Shown: positions 15,805 through 23,942, numbered from the stretch's first letter. The stretch: 30,558 nucleotides of DNA from DASWJZ01 sp964487455 (GCA_964487455.1 CAZARE010000008.1:1-30558); one strand, 5' to 3'. Translations and numbers: made by a program. The notes: generated by a model from the sequence alone, not told the origin.

Positions 15805-15843
15805 TTTCTGTTTCCTCCCTGTAAGCCCTTATTGCGGCACAGC

Positions 15844-15853
15844 TTGTATACAA
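15844..15853. promoter_or_regulatory. TTGTATACAA palindrome, candidate operator of the binding-protein operon
   Basis: A perfect 10-bp palindrome 40 bases upstream of the binding-protein ATG. The same core with different outer bases (ATGTATACAT, 16769-16778) lies beyond the adjacent GntR/FCD regulator gene, ahead of the MetE-like gene. FCD regulators typically bind short AT-rich palindromes of this kind, so both are probably sites for that regulator. Confidence 0.6.
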
Positions 15854-15864
15854 TATGTTCCTCT

Positions 15865-15882
15865 GTCAATGCGTGCATTGAC
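15865..15882. promoter_or_regulatory. 18-bp inverted repeat upstream of the binding-protein operon
   Basis: GTCAATGC and GCATTGAC are perfect arms separated by GT, 61 bases upstream of the binding-protein ATG. On the minus strand one arm supplies a consensus TTGACA hexamer, but the nearest TATACA is only 13 bases away, too short for a normal promoter. The repeat may be a second regulator site or the stem of a small terminator for the GntR gene upstream. Confidence 0.45.
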
Positions 15883-15932
15883 GGCGCCTTTCCACGCTCA
15901 CGTTGCGGCGTTTTGCAGGCGCCGGGACGGGG

Positions 15933-16679
15933 TCAGGGCGTTGCCTGCAGGCGGATCAGGTGAGATCCCGGCACGAGTTGACGGGTCTTCCGGTCGGAGA
16001 GCGCCAGATCGAGATTGCGCGAGGCGACCCGCGCGTGCTCGCGCATCAGCGCCTCGGCGCGCGCGCCCTCACCGGCTTCGATCGCCTGCAGGATGCAACG
16101 GTGCTGGTCCTGTGCCACGGTAAACATCGTAGACGCCTGGGGCAAGGAAACCTGGACCATTAGAAACGCGCCGGCGGATGCGAACGGCAAGGATACCACC
16201 CGCGCCAACTGCCGAACGAGCACGGGGCTCTCCGCGAGAGCAAGGATCAGCGAGTGGTATCGCTCATTGAGCCTGACGTAGTCCGAGAACGTTCGAACGG
16301 CGATACCCTTCGACACCACACCGTCGAGCGCGTCGACGCATTCCTTGAGGTCGCAGAGTGCCGCGCCCGGCAACGTGCGCTCCGCGGCCATTCTGGCGGC
16401 CAAGCCCTCAAGCATGCCGCGGATCTCGATCGCGGTGCGGATATCGTGCTCGTTGAACGTCTTGACGACGAAGCCGCCGCTTGGAAGGGCCTCCAGCAGG
16501 CCCTCTTCTTCAAGCCGCACAAGCGCCATCCGGATCGGTGTACGGGATATGCCCAGTTGCTCGACGAGAGCAAGTTCTGACGTTCGCTCCCGTGGCCCCA
16601 GCTTTCCCTTCAGAATCAGCTCCCGGATGCTGAGAAGCGCATTGACCGTCTGCGACGATGCCCGCTCGCCTGACCGCAT
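15933..16679 (-). CDS. GntR/FCD-family transcriptional regulator
   Basis: A 248-residue regulator of the FadR subfamily. The N-terminal winged helix (about 15-73) contains LALVEQLGISRTPIRMAL and a wing ending GFVVKTF; the FCD domain (about 80-225) has likely ligand or metal residues Asn138, His142, His193 and His215. The ATG at 16679 is chosen over one two codons earlier because AGGGAG lies 7 bases before it. It sits between the ABC importer/O-demethylase operon (same strand, downstream) and the divergent MetE-like gene. GTATAC-type palindromes occur at both outward promoter regions, so it probably controls both and its own synthesis. The inducer may be the imported methylated compound or its demethylated product. 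Confidence 0.92.
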   Translation of the reverse strand: MRSGERASSQTVNALLSIRELILKGKLGPRERTSELALVEQLGISRTPIRMALVRLEEEGLLEALPSGGFVVKTFNEHDIRTAIEIRGMLEGLAARMAAERTLPGAALCDLKECVDALDGVVSKGIAVRTFSDYVRLNERYHSLILALAESPVLVRQLARVVSLPFASAGAFLMVQVSLPQASTMFTVAQDQHRCILQAIEAGEGARAEALMREHARVASRNLDLALSDRKTRQLVPGSHLIRLQATP

Positions 16680-16737
16680 TCGCATTCTCCCTGACCCGGT
16701 GCCCGAGCCCTCAGAGCCCTCCCGGCAACGGCCCGGG

Positions 16738-16766
16738 CTGACACGCGTTTAGCCATGGTGTACCAT
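16738..16766 (+). promoter_or_regulatory. Candidate promoter of the MetE-like gene
   Basis: CTGACA (16738-16743) and TACCAT (16761-16766) are separated by 17 bases, a passable sigma-70 promoter whose -10 element lies within the operator-like palindromes. It would give an untranslated leader of about 180 bases, in which I see no recognisable riboswitch. Confidence 0.35.
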
Positions 16767-16778
16767 TAATGTATACAT
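16755..16778. promoter_or_regulatory. Two adjacent palindromes, candidate GntR operators
   Basis: ATGGT-GT-ACCAT (16755-16766) is followed two bases later by ATGTATACAT (16769-16778), a perfect 10-bp palindrome. The second shares TGTATACA with the site ahead of the binding-protein operon at 15844. They lie 76 bases upstream of the regulator start and 174 bases upstream of the MetE-like start, in the only intergenic region between these divergent genes. Confidence 0.6.
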
Positions 16779-16951
16779 CCAAGCGGGAAGGAGAAACCTG
16801 ACCACCGCAACCGTGAACCAAACGGCGAGCCAGTCAGTGATGAGGTAGGGGCTGCCGGTGCGTTCGGACGCTCATCGACTGGTTGTGTCTGCGTCGCCAA
16901 CGGTGTCGGTCCACGGGCGCTTGCCGAATCCTAAAGGGGAGGAGTTCAGAC

Positions 16952-18130
16952 ATGCAGCAAAGTACGGAACGCATATTGATCACGCATGCCGGCAGCCTGC
17001 CGCGGGGCGAGCCGCTCGGGGCGATGCTCATCGACCAAGAGCAGGGCAAGCCGGTCGACGAGGCAAAGCTGAACGCCGCGATCGAGGAGCGCGTCGCCCA
17101 CGTGCTAAAAAAGCAAGTCGAAGTTGGCATGGACGTCGCGAACGATGGCGAGCAGGGCCGGGTTGGATTTCAGACCTATATCCCGCTTAGGATGGATGGG
17201 TTCAGCGGCGCGTCGGAACGGCCCTACGGCAAGGAGTTCGTCGAATTCGGGCAGTTCACGCAGCGGATGCTGGCGCGCATTCCCAACCACAGCAAGGTGT
17301 TTGACGCGCCCCAGTGCACCAGCGAGCTGAAGTACCGTGACACAGCGGCGATCGACGCGGAAATCGACCGCTACAAGCGCCTGTCCGCGCCCGTGAAGTC
17401 AAAGGTTACCGAGTTCTTCATGAACGCGCCGTCGCCCGGCATCATCGCAACGACGATGCTCAACGCGCACTACGACTCGCACCAGACTTATCTCGACGCC
17501 ATCGCGCGCGAGATGAAGGTCGAGTACAAGAAGGTCGTCGACGCCGGCTTCGTTTTGCAGATCGACGCGCCGGACATGGCGATGGAGCGCGTGCTCCTCT
17601 ATCAAGACATGTCGGACAGCGAGTACGCCAAGCTCGTTGAGCAGCACGTGGCATCCATGAACGACGCACTCGACGGCCTGCCGCCCGATCGCGTGCGGCT
17701 GCACGTCTGCTGGGGCAACTGGGAAGGCCCGCACAACTACGACGTGCCGATGGAGGTGATCCTGCCGGCGCTCTATCAGGGGAAGGTCGGCGCCCTCAGC
17801 TTAGAGTTCGCCAACCCGCGCCGCCAGCACGAGACGGCGGCGATCAAAAAGCACAAGGTGCCGGACTCCATGGCGATCATTCCGGGCGTCATCGACTCCA
17901 AGAGCAACTTCGTCGAGCATCCGGAGGTGGTCGCGCAGCGGATTGAAGCGGTGGTCGATGCGGTCGGCGACCGCGAGCGGGTGATCGCTGGCGTGGACTG
18001 CGGCTTCGGCACCTTCGTCGGCTGGGAATGGGTCACCGAGGATGTGGTGTGGGCGAAGCTGAAGTCGCTGCGCGAAGGCGCCGACATCGCCTCCGCGCGT
18101 CTCTGGGGCGGCAAGAAGAAGGTGGCCTGA
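16952..18130 (+). CDS. MetE-II-family (cobalamin-independent methionine synthase-like) zinc methyltransferase
   Basis: A 392-residue protein equal to the catalytic C-terminal half of MetE, without its N-terminal domain. The family opening ITHAGSLPRG is present, and the zinc-site residues can be placed: His251 and Cys253 in RLHVCWGN, Glu285 in LSLEFAN and Cys350 in VDCGFGT, corresponding to His-x-Cys, Glu and Cys in MetE. Members move methyl groups from folates or other donors to thiols; relatives include epoxyalkane:coenzyme M transferase. The ATG at 16952 follows AAAGGGGAGGAG at ideal spacing. Divergent from the GntR regulator and flanking an O-demethylase that would make 5-methyl-tetrahydrofolate, it may recycle that folate by methylating homocysteine or another thiol. 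The true acceptor is not provable from sequence. Confidence 0.88.
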   Translation: MQQSTERILITHAGSLPRGEPLGAMLIDQEQGKPVDEAKLNAAIEERVAHVLKKQVEVGMDVANDGEQGRVGFQTYIPLRMDGFSGASERPYGKEFVEFGQFTQRMLARIPNHSKVFDAPQCTSELKYRDTAAIDAEIDRYKRLSAPVKSKVTEFFMNAPSPGIIATTMLNAHYDSHQTYLDAIAREMKVEYKKVVDAGFVLQIDAPDMAMERVLLYQDMSDSEYAKLVEQHVASMNDALDGLPPDRVRLHVCWGNWEGPHNYDVPMEVILPALYQGKVGALSLEFANPRRQHETAAIKKHKVPDSMAIIPGVIDSKSNFVEHPEVVAQRIEAVVDAVGDRERVIAGVDCGFGTFVGWEWVTEDVVWAKLKSLREGADIASARLWGGKKKVA

Positions 18131-18139
18131 GGACGCAGA

Positions 18140-18170
18140 GGCCGGGCGACGATCGGCTCGACGCCCGGCC
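18140..18170 (+). terminator. Terminator hairpin after the MetE-like gene
   Basis: GGCCGGGCG (18140-18148) and CGCCCGGCC (18162-18170) form a perfect 9-bp stem with a 13-base loop, starting 10 bases after the stop codon and followed by the pyrimidine-rich CTTCTATACTTT. This fits an intrinsic terminator with an imperfect T-tract. The remaining bases to 18371 show no gene. Confidence 0.7.
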
Positions 18171-18371
18171 CTTCTATACTTTCCCGCGTCTTGCGCCGCA
18201 CTGGCGGACTCCCCCGGAGCTGGCATCGCGCTGCTGAGTTCCCCGAAGGCTGGATTTCTCGTCGGCAGCTTTTGCTGCTAGGAGAGGCGCTCGCTGTTCT
18301 GGTGCCTCGCCGTCACGTCGAGCCGAGGGAGGACAGCCAGCGACGAGATGCTTTCAAGGAGGAAGAGCGGG

Positions 18372-19238
18372 ATGATTGCTGTTGTCGGCGCAACGGGAAA
18401 CACCGGGCGAGCGGTCGTGAAGGAGCTGATCGCCCTCGGCGAAGAACCGGTCTGCGTGGTGCGCGACGCCGAGAAGGCGCGGGAGGTGCTCGGGGCAAGC
18501 GCCAAGACGGCGGTCGCTGAGCTGACCGACCGCGCCGCCTTGAAAGAGGCGCTGGGCGGCGTGTCGCGCGTCTTTGTCGTTACCGGGCACAACCCGGCCA
18601 TGGCCGAGCAGCAGATCAACGTCATGGAGGCGGCCGAGGCCGTAGGCGCCGAATATCTTGTCCGGGTCTCCGGCGGGAGGGCGGTCGTTGGCGCGGACTC
18701 AGAATCGGTGGTGGGTCGCGGCCACCATGAGATCGAGGAGGCTTTGAAGAAAAGCCGCCTCAAATGGATCATCCTGCGCCCTGGTCTGTTCATGCAGAAC
18801 ACTTTCGCCCAAGCGCCCTTGATCAAGGGCGAGGGCAAGATGGTGCTGCCTTTCGCCAAGGACCTGCCGCTCGCTTTCATCGACGTGCGCGACACCGGCG
18901 CCGTCAGCGCACGAATCCTGCGCGAGCCGGGGCCCCACGCCGGAACGACCTACGAGTTCACCGGAAAGCTGAGCAATTACGGCGAGTTCGCGGGAATCTT
19001 CTCACAGGTACTGGGCAAGCCGATCGCCTACATAGCGGCGACGTTAGAGCAGCTCGAACAGACGCTGAAGAGCCGTGGCATGCCGGACTGGCTGGTCACG
19101 CACATGGTCACCATCGCCAAGTTGGCGAAGAAAGGGTCATTCTCGACAGAGAACACCAAGCCTATCCTTGACATCGTCGAACGAGAGCCGATCACGACCC
19201 GCCAGTTTGTCGAAGACCACAAAGGCGTCTTCAGCTGA
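18372..19238 (+). CDS. NmrA-like NAD(P)-binding protein (atypical SDR)
   Basis: A 288-residue protein of the NmrA/QOR2-type atypical SDR family. The N-terminal VVGATGNTGRAVV is the NAD(P)-binding motif; VRVSGG near residue 105, WIILRPGLFMQNTF and FIDVRDTGAVSARIL are conserved landmarks. Members act as redox sensors or as NAD(P)H-dependent quinone, sugar or isoflavone-like reductases, and no catalytic tyrosine can be assigned with confidence. The ATG at 18372 is chosen because AGGAGG lies 9 bases upstream; an ATG eight codons earlier lacks a site. It follows the terminator of the MetE-like gene, so is probably transcribed separately, and converges on a methyltransferase gene with a 19-base gap. 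A link to the demethylase system is possible but unproven. Confidence 0.88.
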   Translation: MIAVVGATGNTGRAVVKELIALGEEPVCVVRDAEKAREVLGASAKTAVAELTDRAALKEALGGVSRVFVVTGHNPAMAEQQINVMEAAEAVGAEYLVRVSGGRAVVGADSESVVGRGHHEIEEALKKSRLKWIILRPGLFMQNTFAQAPLIKGEGKMVLPFAKDLPLAFIDVRDTGAVSARILREPGPHAGTTYEFTGKLSNYGEFAGIFSQVLGKPIAYIAATLEQLEQTLKSRGMPDWLVTHMVTIAKLAKKGSFSTENTKPILDIVEREPITTRQFVEDHKGVFS

Positions 19239-19257
19239 GATCGGCAGCCGCAGCATT

Positions 19258-19872
19258 CTATTCAGGAACCTTGAGTGACAGCAGCTTTATCAGGTCATCG
19301 ACGACATATTCGCTCTTAAGGATGCACAGGCCGGCCTCCGGCACGTGCTCCTCGGAACGACGGTCGAACCCCGCCCCGTAAGCCCAGGCCATCCATGGCT
19401 CCCACATGCGAGCGAGCGCACGCCGCATCTTCCCCTGGGGGCGCACATACTCCAACAGGCGAATAGCGCCGCCCGGCTTCACCACGCGACGCAGCTCGCG
19501 GAGGCCCGGTGTCTGTAGCTCTTCGGGAAGGACGCAGAACAGAAAGGTGGCCACGGCTGCATCGAACGATCCATCGGCGAAGTCCAAACCGGTAACGTCC
19601 ATTCGGCGCAGCTCGACGTTCACGCCCAGCGCGGCGCGCCTCCGCTCCGCGCGCGCCAGCATCGCATCGCTGACGTCGACGCCGACGACGTCCGCGCCGG
19701 ACGGATAGAACGGGAAGTTCCTTCCGGTCCCGATGCCCGCGTCAAGCACGCGACCTGAGAGACCGCGGAACAGGAGCGGGCGAATCCGCCGATAGCGGCC
19801 GTACTCGAACGGCAGGTCGAGGAGGTCATAGAGCGGCGCTATCCGCTGATATCTGTCCAAAAGCGAGGTCAC
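19258..19872 (-). CDS. Class I SAM-dependent methyltransferase
   Basis: A 204-residue protein with the Rossmann-like SAM fold. Motif I is VLDAGIGTGRNFPFYP (42-57), the acidic residue ending strand 2 is Asp66 in VVGVD, MDVTGLDF (91-98) is the adenine-contact region, and LRRVVKPGGAIRLLEY (127-142) is the typical post-motif segment of UbiE/MenG-like enzymes. The start is taken as the GTG at 19872, preceded by a near-perfect AAGGAGG 7 bases away. The frame opens 28 codons further up, but that extension has no ribosome site. The substrate is not predictable; relatives methylate quinone precursors, lipids or small molecules. It stands alone on the minus strand, converging on the NmrA-like gene. Confidence 0.88.
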   Translation of the reverse strand: MTSLLDRYQRIAPLYDLLDLPFEYGRYRRIRPLLFRGLSGRVLDAGIGTGRNFPFYPSGADVVGVDVSDAMLARAERRRAALGVNVELRRMDVTGLDFADGSFDAAVATFLFCVLPEELQTPGLRELRRVVKPGGAIRLLEYVRPQGKMRRALARMWEPWMAWAYGAGFDRRSEEHVPEAGLCILKSEYVVDDLIKLLSLKVPE

Positions 19873-20061
19873 GGGACACCCTCCTTGGCCTTCCCGCAGA
19901 AATGCTCTTGCGCCGATAGGTTCCGTGTGATGCCGGAAAAAGGTCGGGCACTTCAATGAAATCGATCCGCTTGTGCCATCACGACCGCCACCGCAAGAAG
20001 CCTATGCGTGGTGGCTGCCTCCCGCCGCCTGAATCCACTCCACCTATTGTCACGACCTTTG

Positions 20062-20343
20062 CTTCGGGACCCGGCCTACAAGCGCCAGTTGAGATTGCGG
20101 CCCGGCGAGATGGCTGTGTTCGACAATCGCCGCGTGCTGCGCGGCTGGCAGGCCTTCGAGCCGGCGAGCGGACGCCGCCATCTTAGTGGCTGCTATGTCG
20201 ACCGCGGCGAGTTCCTCAGCCGGATCAGAGTGCTAGCGGGGGCGAGTGTATCCTTCTGTTGCTTTTCCCGGGCGCACGGCTCCCCGAAAGGCTTCAGCGG
20301 AGAGTCGCAGCGCAGGATGAGTTTGTGGCATAGTGTTGATTAG
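20062..20343 (+). pseudogene. Remnant of gamma-butyrobetaine dioxygenase (TauD/BBOX-like), C-terminal part
   Basis: From about 20068 to 20241 the plus strand reads DPAYKRQLRLRPGEMAVFDN, then RRVLRGWQAF, SGRRHLSGCYVDRGEF and SRIRVLAG. These match the C-terminal core of gamma-butyrobetaine/trimethyllysine 2-oxoglutarate dioxygenases. The N-terminal three quarters, including the HxD iron motif, are missing. In VLRGW the distal iron-binding histidine expected as VLHGR is replaced by arginine, while the 2-oxoglutarate-binding Arg/His region (GRRHL) survives. The tail after 20241 (to the stop at 20341-20343) is not family-like. It is a decayed fragment next to an intact CoA-dependent carnitine operon. 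The rest of the gap 19873-20429 shows no gene. Confidence 0.8.
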
Positions 20344-20429
20344 CGCAGGGTCGTGGCCTGCGGACGCGATGCCGACCCGACGAACGGCCCGTCACCAAAG
20401 AGGCTATACGCATAGGGAGGGAACCCAGA

Positions 20430-22013
20430 ATGAGCACTGACAAGCGAGATCGAGCTGCCGGCGCGGGGAACATATCGCGCCGCCGATTCGTGCAACTGAC
20501 CTCGGCTGCCGGGTTGGCGGCCGCGGGCGCGCCCTATGCCGGCGTGTCGGCAATCGCCGCACCGCAGAAGGGCGGTACCCTGAGAATTGCGATTGGCCAC
20601 GGTAACACCACGGACAACTACGATCCGGCGGTGTGGGACAATGCGTACGTCCAGGTGTTCGCCCATTCGAGGCACGGCTACCTCACCGAGATCGCGCCCG
20701 ACGGCACGCTGCGCGGAGAGCTTGCCGAGAGCTGGGAGGTCAGCGATGACGCAAGCGTGTGGACCTTCAAGCTGCGCGAGGGCGTCGAGTATCACGAAGG
20801 GGGGACGGTAACCGCGGACGACGTGGTCGCATCACTCAATCACCACCGCGGTGATGATTCGACGTCTGCGGCGAAGCCCATCGTCGCGCCGATCAAGGAT
20901 CTGAAGGCGGACGGGCCGAACGTCGTCGTGGTGACGCTGGAAGCCGGGAACGCGGACTTCGCCTTCGTCTTGTCCGACTACCACCTGCCGGTCATGCCGG
21001 CGTCCGAGGGCAAGATCGATCCGACGAGCGCCAACGGGGCTGGCGCCTACGTCGTCACATCCTACGATCCCGGTGTGCGTGCCGTGCTGGAGCGCAATCC
21101 TAACTATTGGAAAGAGAACGCGGCTTTTGTCGACCGTGCGGAGCTGCTGGTGATCGTAGATGGAGCGGCTCGTCAGAACGCGCTTGTCACCGGCGAAGTG
21201 GACGCGATCGACAGGGTGGACCTCAACACAGTGCATCTGCTCAGCCGGCGTTCCGACGTCGAAATACTCTCGGTGACCGGCACCCAGCACTACACGTTTG
21301 CCATGGACACTCGGGCAGCGCCCTTTAACGACAACAACGTTCGGATGGCGCTGAAGCACGCGATCGACCGCGACGAACTGGTCGAGAAAATCCTCAGCGG
21401 GTATGGGGCGGTCGGCAACGATCATCCGATCAGCACCTCGAACCGCTACCATGCGAGCGAGCTCGACCAGCGCACCTACGATCCCGACAAGGCGAAATGG
21501 CACCTCGAGCAGGCAGGTCTCAGCAGCCTTCAGGTGTCGCTCAGTGCTGCGGATGCAGCGTTCGGGGGCGCCGTCGACGCCGCGGTGCTCTACACCGAGA
21601 AGGCTGCGGCTGCGGGCATCACGATCAACGTCGTGCGTGAGCCGAATGACGGCTACTGGTCGAATGTGTGGATGAAGAAGCCGTGGAGCGCGGTCTATTG
21701 GGGCGGCCGACCGACAGAGGATTGGATGTTCTCCACCGCCTACGAGACGGGAGCCGCATGGAACGACACGTTCTGGGATCACGAGGCGTTCAACAAGCTT
21801 CTCGTCGCAGCGCGCTCCGAGCTCGACGAGACCAAGCGCCGCGAAATGTATGTCGAGATGCAGCGCCTGGTCCGCGACGAGGGTGGCGTCGTCATCCCGA
21901 TGTTCGCGGCATACGTCATGGCGCTCTCCGATAGGGTCGGCCATGCCGATCAAATCGCCGCCAATTGGACCATGGACGGGCTGCGCGCGGTCGAGCGCTG
22001 GTGGATGACATAA
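20430..22013 (+). CDS. ABC transporter substrate-binding protein, peptide/opine/betaine class (family 5), Tat-exported
   Basis: A 527-residue periplasmic binding protein of the DppA/OppA family. The N-terminus has a twin-arginine signal, SRRRFVQLTSAAGLAAAGA, so it is probably exported folded, with cleavage after about residue 43. The mature part starts GGTLRIAIGHG and shows family landmarks LAESWEVSDDASVWTFKLR (about 91-109), YVVTSYDPGVRAVLERNPNYW and NVRMALKHAIDRDELVEKIL. A strong GGGAGG lies before the ATG. It heads an operon with two permeases and a fused double ATPase. The family binds peptides, nickel, sugars, opines and betaines; with a carnitine/gamma-butyrobetaine operon converging from the other side, a quaternary-ammonium ligand is a reasonable guess, not shown by sequence. 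Confidence 0.92.
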   Translation: MSTDKRDRAAGAGNISRRRFVQLTSAAGLAAAGAPYAGVSAIAAPQKGGTLRIAIGHGNTTDNYDPAVWDNAYVQVFAHSRHGYLTEIAPDGTLRGELAESWEVSDDASVWTFKLREGVEYHEGGTVTADDVVASLNHHRGDDSTSAAKPIVAPIKDLKADGPNVVVVTLEAGNADFAFVLSDYHLPVMPASEGKIDPTSANGAGAYVVTSYDPGVRAVLERNPNYWKENAAFVDRAELLVIVDGAARQNALVTGEVDAIDRVDLNTVHLLSRRSDVEILSVTGTQHYTFAMDTRAAPFNDNNVRMALKHAIDRDELVEKILSGYGAVGNDHPISTSNRYHASELDQRTYDPDKAKWHLEQAGLSSLQVSLSAADAAFGGAVDAAVLYTEKAAAAGITINVVREPNDGYWSNVWMKKPWSAVYWGGRPTEDWMFSTAYETGAAWNDTFWDHEAFNKLLVAARSELDETKRREMYVEMQRLVRDEGGVVIPMFAAYVMALSDRVGHADQIAANWTMDGLRAVERWWMT

Positions 22014-22019
22014 GCACGA

Positions 22020-22052
22020 GCCGGCCCCGGCGCAGGGGGCGCTGGGGCCGGC
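22020..22052 (+). promoter_or_regulatory. Strong hairpin between binding-protein and permease genes
   Basis: GCCGGCCCC (22020-22028) pairs perfectly with GGGGCCGGC (22044-22052) around a 15-base loop, seven bases after the binding-protein stop. No T-run follows, so partial termination or 3'-end protection of the binding-protein mRNA is likelier than full termination. The remaining bases to 22146 contain no gene. Confidence 0.55.
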
Positions 22053-22146
22053 GCCAGCTTTGCGGCGGTGTTCCCTGCCGAGGCCAATAAGAACCGATCG
22101 GCAATCGGTATAGTCAGGGCGCCGCCTCCGCTTGGGGGAGGGGGTC

Positions 22147-23100
22147 GTGTCGGCAATTTTCTGGATGATCGCGCAGCGGCTCCTACTCGGAGTCCTAACG
22201 CTGTTCGTGATATCCCTCCTGATATTTTCGGCAGTCGAACTGCTGCCGGGCGACCTCGCCGAAGAGCTCCTCGGTCAGGCGGCGACGCCAGAGACGGTCG
22301 CAGCATTGCGTCGCGAGCTTGGCCTCGATCAGCCTCCTCATATCCGCTACATCGAATGGCTGGGCGGGGTGCTGCAGGGAGATTTCGGCAACTCGCTGGC
22401 GGGGAACCGGCCGATCGCACAGATGATTGCCGGCCGCCTCGGCAATACGCTGTTCCTGGCGGTTTACGCCGCGGCGATCTCGGTGCCGCTGGCGCTGACG
22501 CTGGGTATACTCGCTGCGCTGTTCCGCAACTCGATCTATGACCGGCTGGTCAATATTCTCACCCTCAGCTCGATTTCATTTCCCGAGTTCTTCGTCGCCT
22601 ACATTCTGATCTTCTTTATCGCGCAAGCGGGTCTGTTCCCGTCGCTTGCCAGTATCTCAGCCGACATGAGCCTTGGTGAGAAGCTCTATCGCACCTTCCT
22701 TCCGGCGCTGACGCTCACGTTGGTGGTTACAGCGCACATGATGCGCATGACCCGCGCGGCGATCATCAACCTGCTCGCCTCGCCCTACATCGAGATGGCG
22801 CGACTGAAGGGCATGTCGGCGTCGCGGGTCATCGTCGGCCACGCGTTGCCGAATGCGCTCGCGCCGATCATCAACGTGGTCGCGCTCAACCTGGCCTATC
22901 TGATCACGGGCGTCGTGGTGGTGGAGGTCGTGTTCGTCTATCCCGGGCTTGGGCAACTTCTCGTCGACTCGGTGGCGCTGCGCGACGTGAAAGTGGTTCA
23001 GGCGGCGAGCCTGATCTTCGCCAGCGCTTATGTTCTTCTCAATCTCACCGCCGACGTCCTTTCGACATTGTCGAATCCGCGTCTCAGACACCGACGCTGA
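22147..23100 (+). CDS. ABC transporter permease, DppB/OppB family
   Basis: A 317-residue inner-membrane permease with a typical DppB layout: first helix LLLGVLTLFVISLLIF, the periplasmic LPGDLAEELLGQ segment with ELGLDQP, five further helices, the EAA coupling loop (SPYIEMARLKGMSASRVI, then HALPNALAPI) and C-terminal VFVYPGLGQLLVDSV. The start is taken as the GTG at 22147, just downstream of the GGGGGAGGGGG ribosome site; a TTG five codons earlier lies inside that site and is unlikely. It is the second gene of the importer operon and is followed 11 bases later by the DppC-type partner. Together they form the channel for the ligand of the Tat-exported binding protein. Confidence 0.93.
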   Translation: MSAIFWMIAQRLLLGVLTLFVISLLIFSAVELLPGDLAEELLGQAATPETVAALRRELGLDQPPHIRYIEWLGGVLQGDFGNSLAGNRPIAQMIAGRLGNTLFLAVYAAAISVPLALTLGILAALFRNSIYDRLVNILTLSSISFPEFFVAYILIFFIAQAGLFPSLASISADMSLGEKLYRTFLPALTLTLVVTAHMMRMTRAAIINLLASPYIEMARLKGMSASRVIVGHALPNALAPIINVVALNLAYLITGVVVVEVVFVYPGLGQLLVDSVALRDVKVVQAASLIFASAYVLLNLTADVLSTLSNPRLRHRR

Positions 23101-23111
23101 CGGGGCTCGCG

Positions 23112-23939
23112 ATGCGATCCACGTGGAAAGTCCTCAAGACCGCGCCGCCGACGGCTTGGTTTGGGATGGTGGTGATCGCGATCTATGTGATCGTTGCCAT
23201 CTTCGCCCCACTGATTGCGCCATATGGCGAGCGGCAAGTCGTCGGTGGCGAATATCTGCCGTGGAGTCGGACGCATATTCTCGGCACCGATAATCTCGGC
23301 CGCGACATGTTCACTCGGCTGATCTATGGCGCGCGCAACACTGTCGGAATCGCCTTCCTGACCACCATCATCGCGTTTCTGGTCGGCTCTGTTTTCGGGC
23401 TTTTGGCGGCGACGGTGCGCGGCTGGCTCGACCAGCTTCTGAGCCGCGCGGTCGACGTGCTCATGGCGATCCCGGCACTCATCTTCCAGCTTCTTCTGCT
23501 GACCATCGTCGGAACGTCCATTCCCAATCTCATCCTGGTGATTGCGTTGATCGATTCCACCCGGGTTTTCCGGCTGGCGCGGGCCGTGGCGATGAACATC
23601 GTGGTCATGGACTACATCGAAGCGGCGCGGCTGCGCGGCGAGAGGCTCCCGCGCTTGATCGCGCGCGAGATCTTGCCAAATGCCGCAGCGCCGCTGGTCG
23701 CGGAGTTCGGGCTGCGTTTCTGCTTCGTGTTCCTGTCGATATCGGCGCTATCGTTTCTCGGACTCGGCATTCAGCCCCCAACTGCCGACTGGGGATCGAT
23801 GGTCCGCGACAACGCGACGTTGATTACGTTCGGGGACGTCACTCCGCTACTGCCGGCCGGCGCGATCGCCTGTCTGACGGTAGCGGTCAATTTTGTTGTC
23901 GATTGGATGTTGCACCGCGCGAGCGGTCTGAAGGACTAG
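23112..23939 (+). CDS. ABC transporter permease, DppC/OppC family
   Basis: A 275-residue inner-membrane permease with the DppC pattern: one N-terminal helix (MVVIAIYVIVAIFAPLIAPY), the periplasmic segment HILGTDNLGRDMFTRLIYGA that is diagnostic for this family, four more helices, the EAA loop (DYIEAARLRGERLPRLI, then ILPNAAAPL) and SFLGLGIQPPTADWGSMV. It pairs with the DppB-type permease encoded 11 bases upstream; the fused ATPase gene begins 3 bases after its stop. The length is slightly short for the family but complete. The tight spacing shows a single transcription unit. Confidence 0.93.
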   Translation: MRSTWKVLKTAPPTAWFGMVVIAIYVIVAIFAPLIAPYGERQVVGGEYLPWSRTHILGTDNLGRDMFTRLIYGARNTVGIAFLTTIIAFLVGSVFGLLAATVRGWLDQLLSRAVDVLMAIPALIFQLLLLTIVGTSIPNLILVIALIDSTRVFRLARAVAMNIVVMDYIEAARLRGERLPRLIAREILPNAAAPLVAEFGLRFCFVFLSISALSFLGLGIQPPTADWGSMVRDNATLITFGDVTPLLPAGAIACLTVAVNFVVDWMLHRASGLKD

Positions 23940-23942
23940 GCG

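Noticed and set aside
16779..16951. Possible SAM, cobalamin or folate riboswitch in the leader of the MetE-like gene
   Set aside because: I could not find the conserved core motifs of those classes by eye; a covariance-model search would be needed to settle it.
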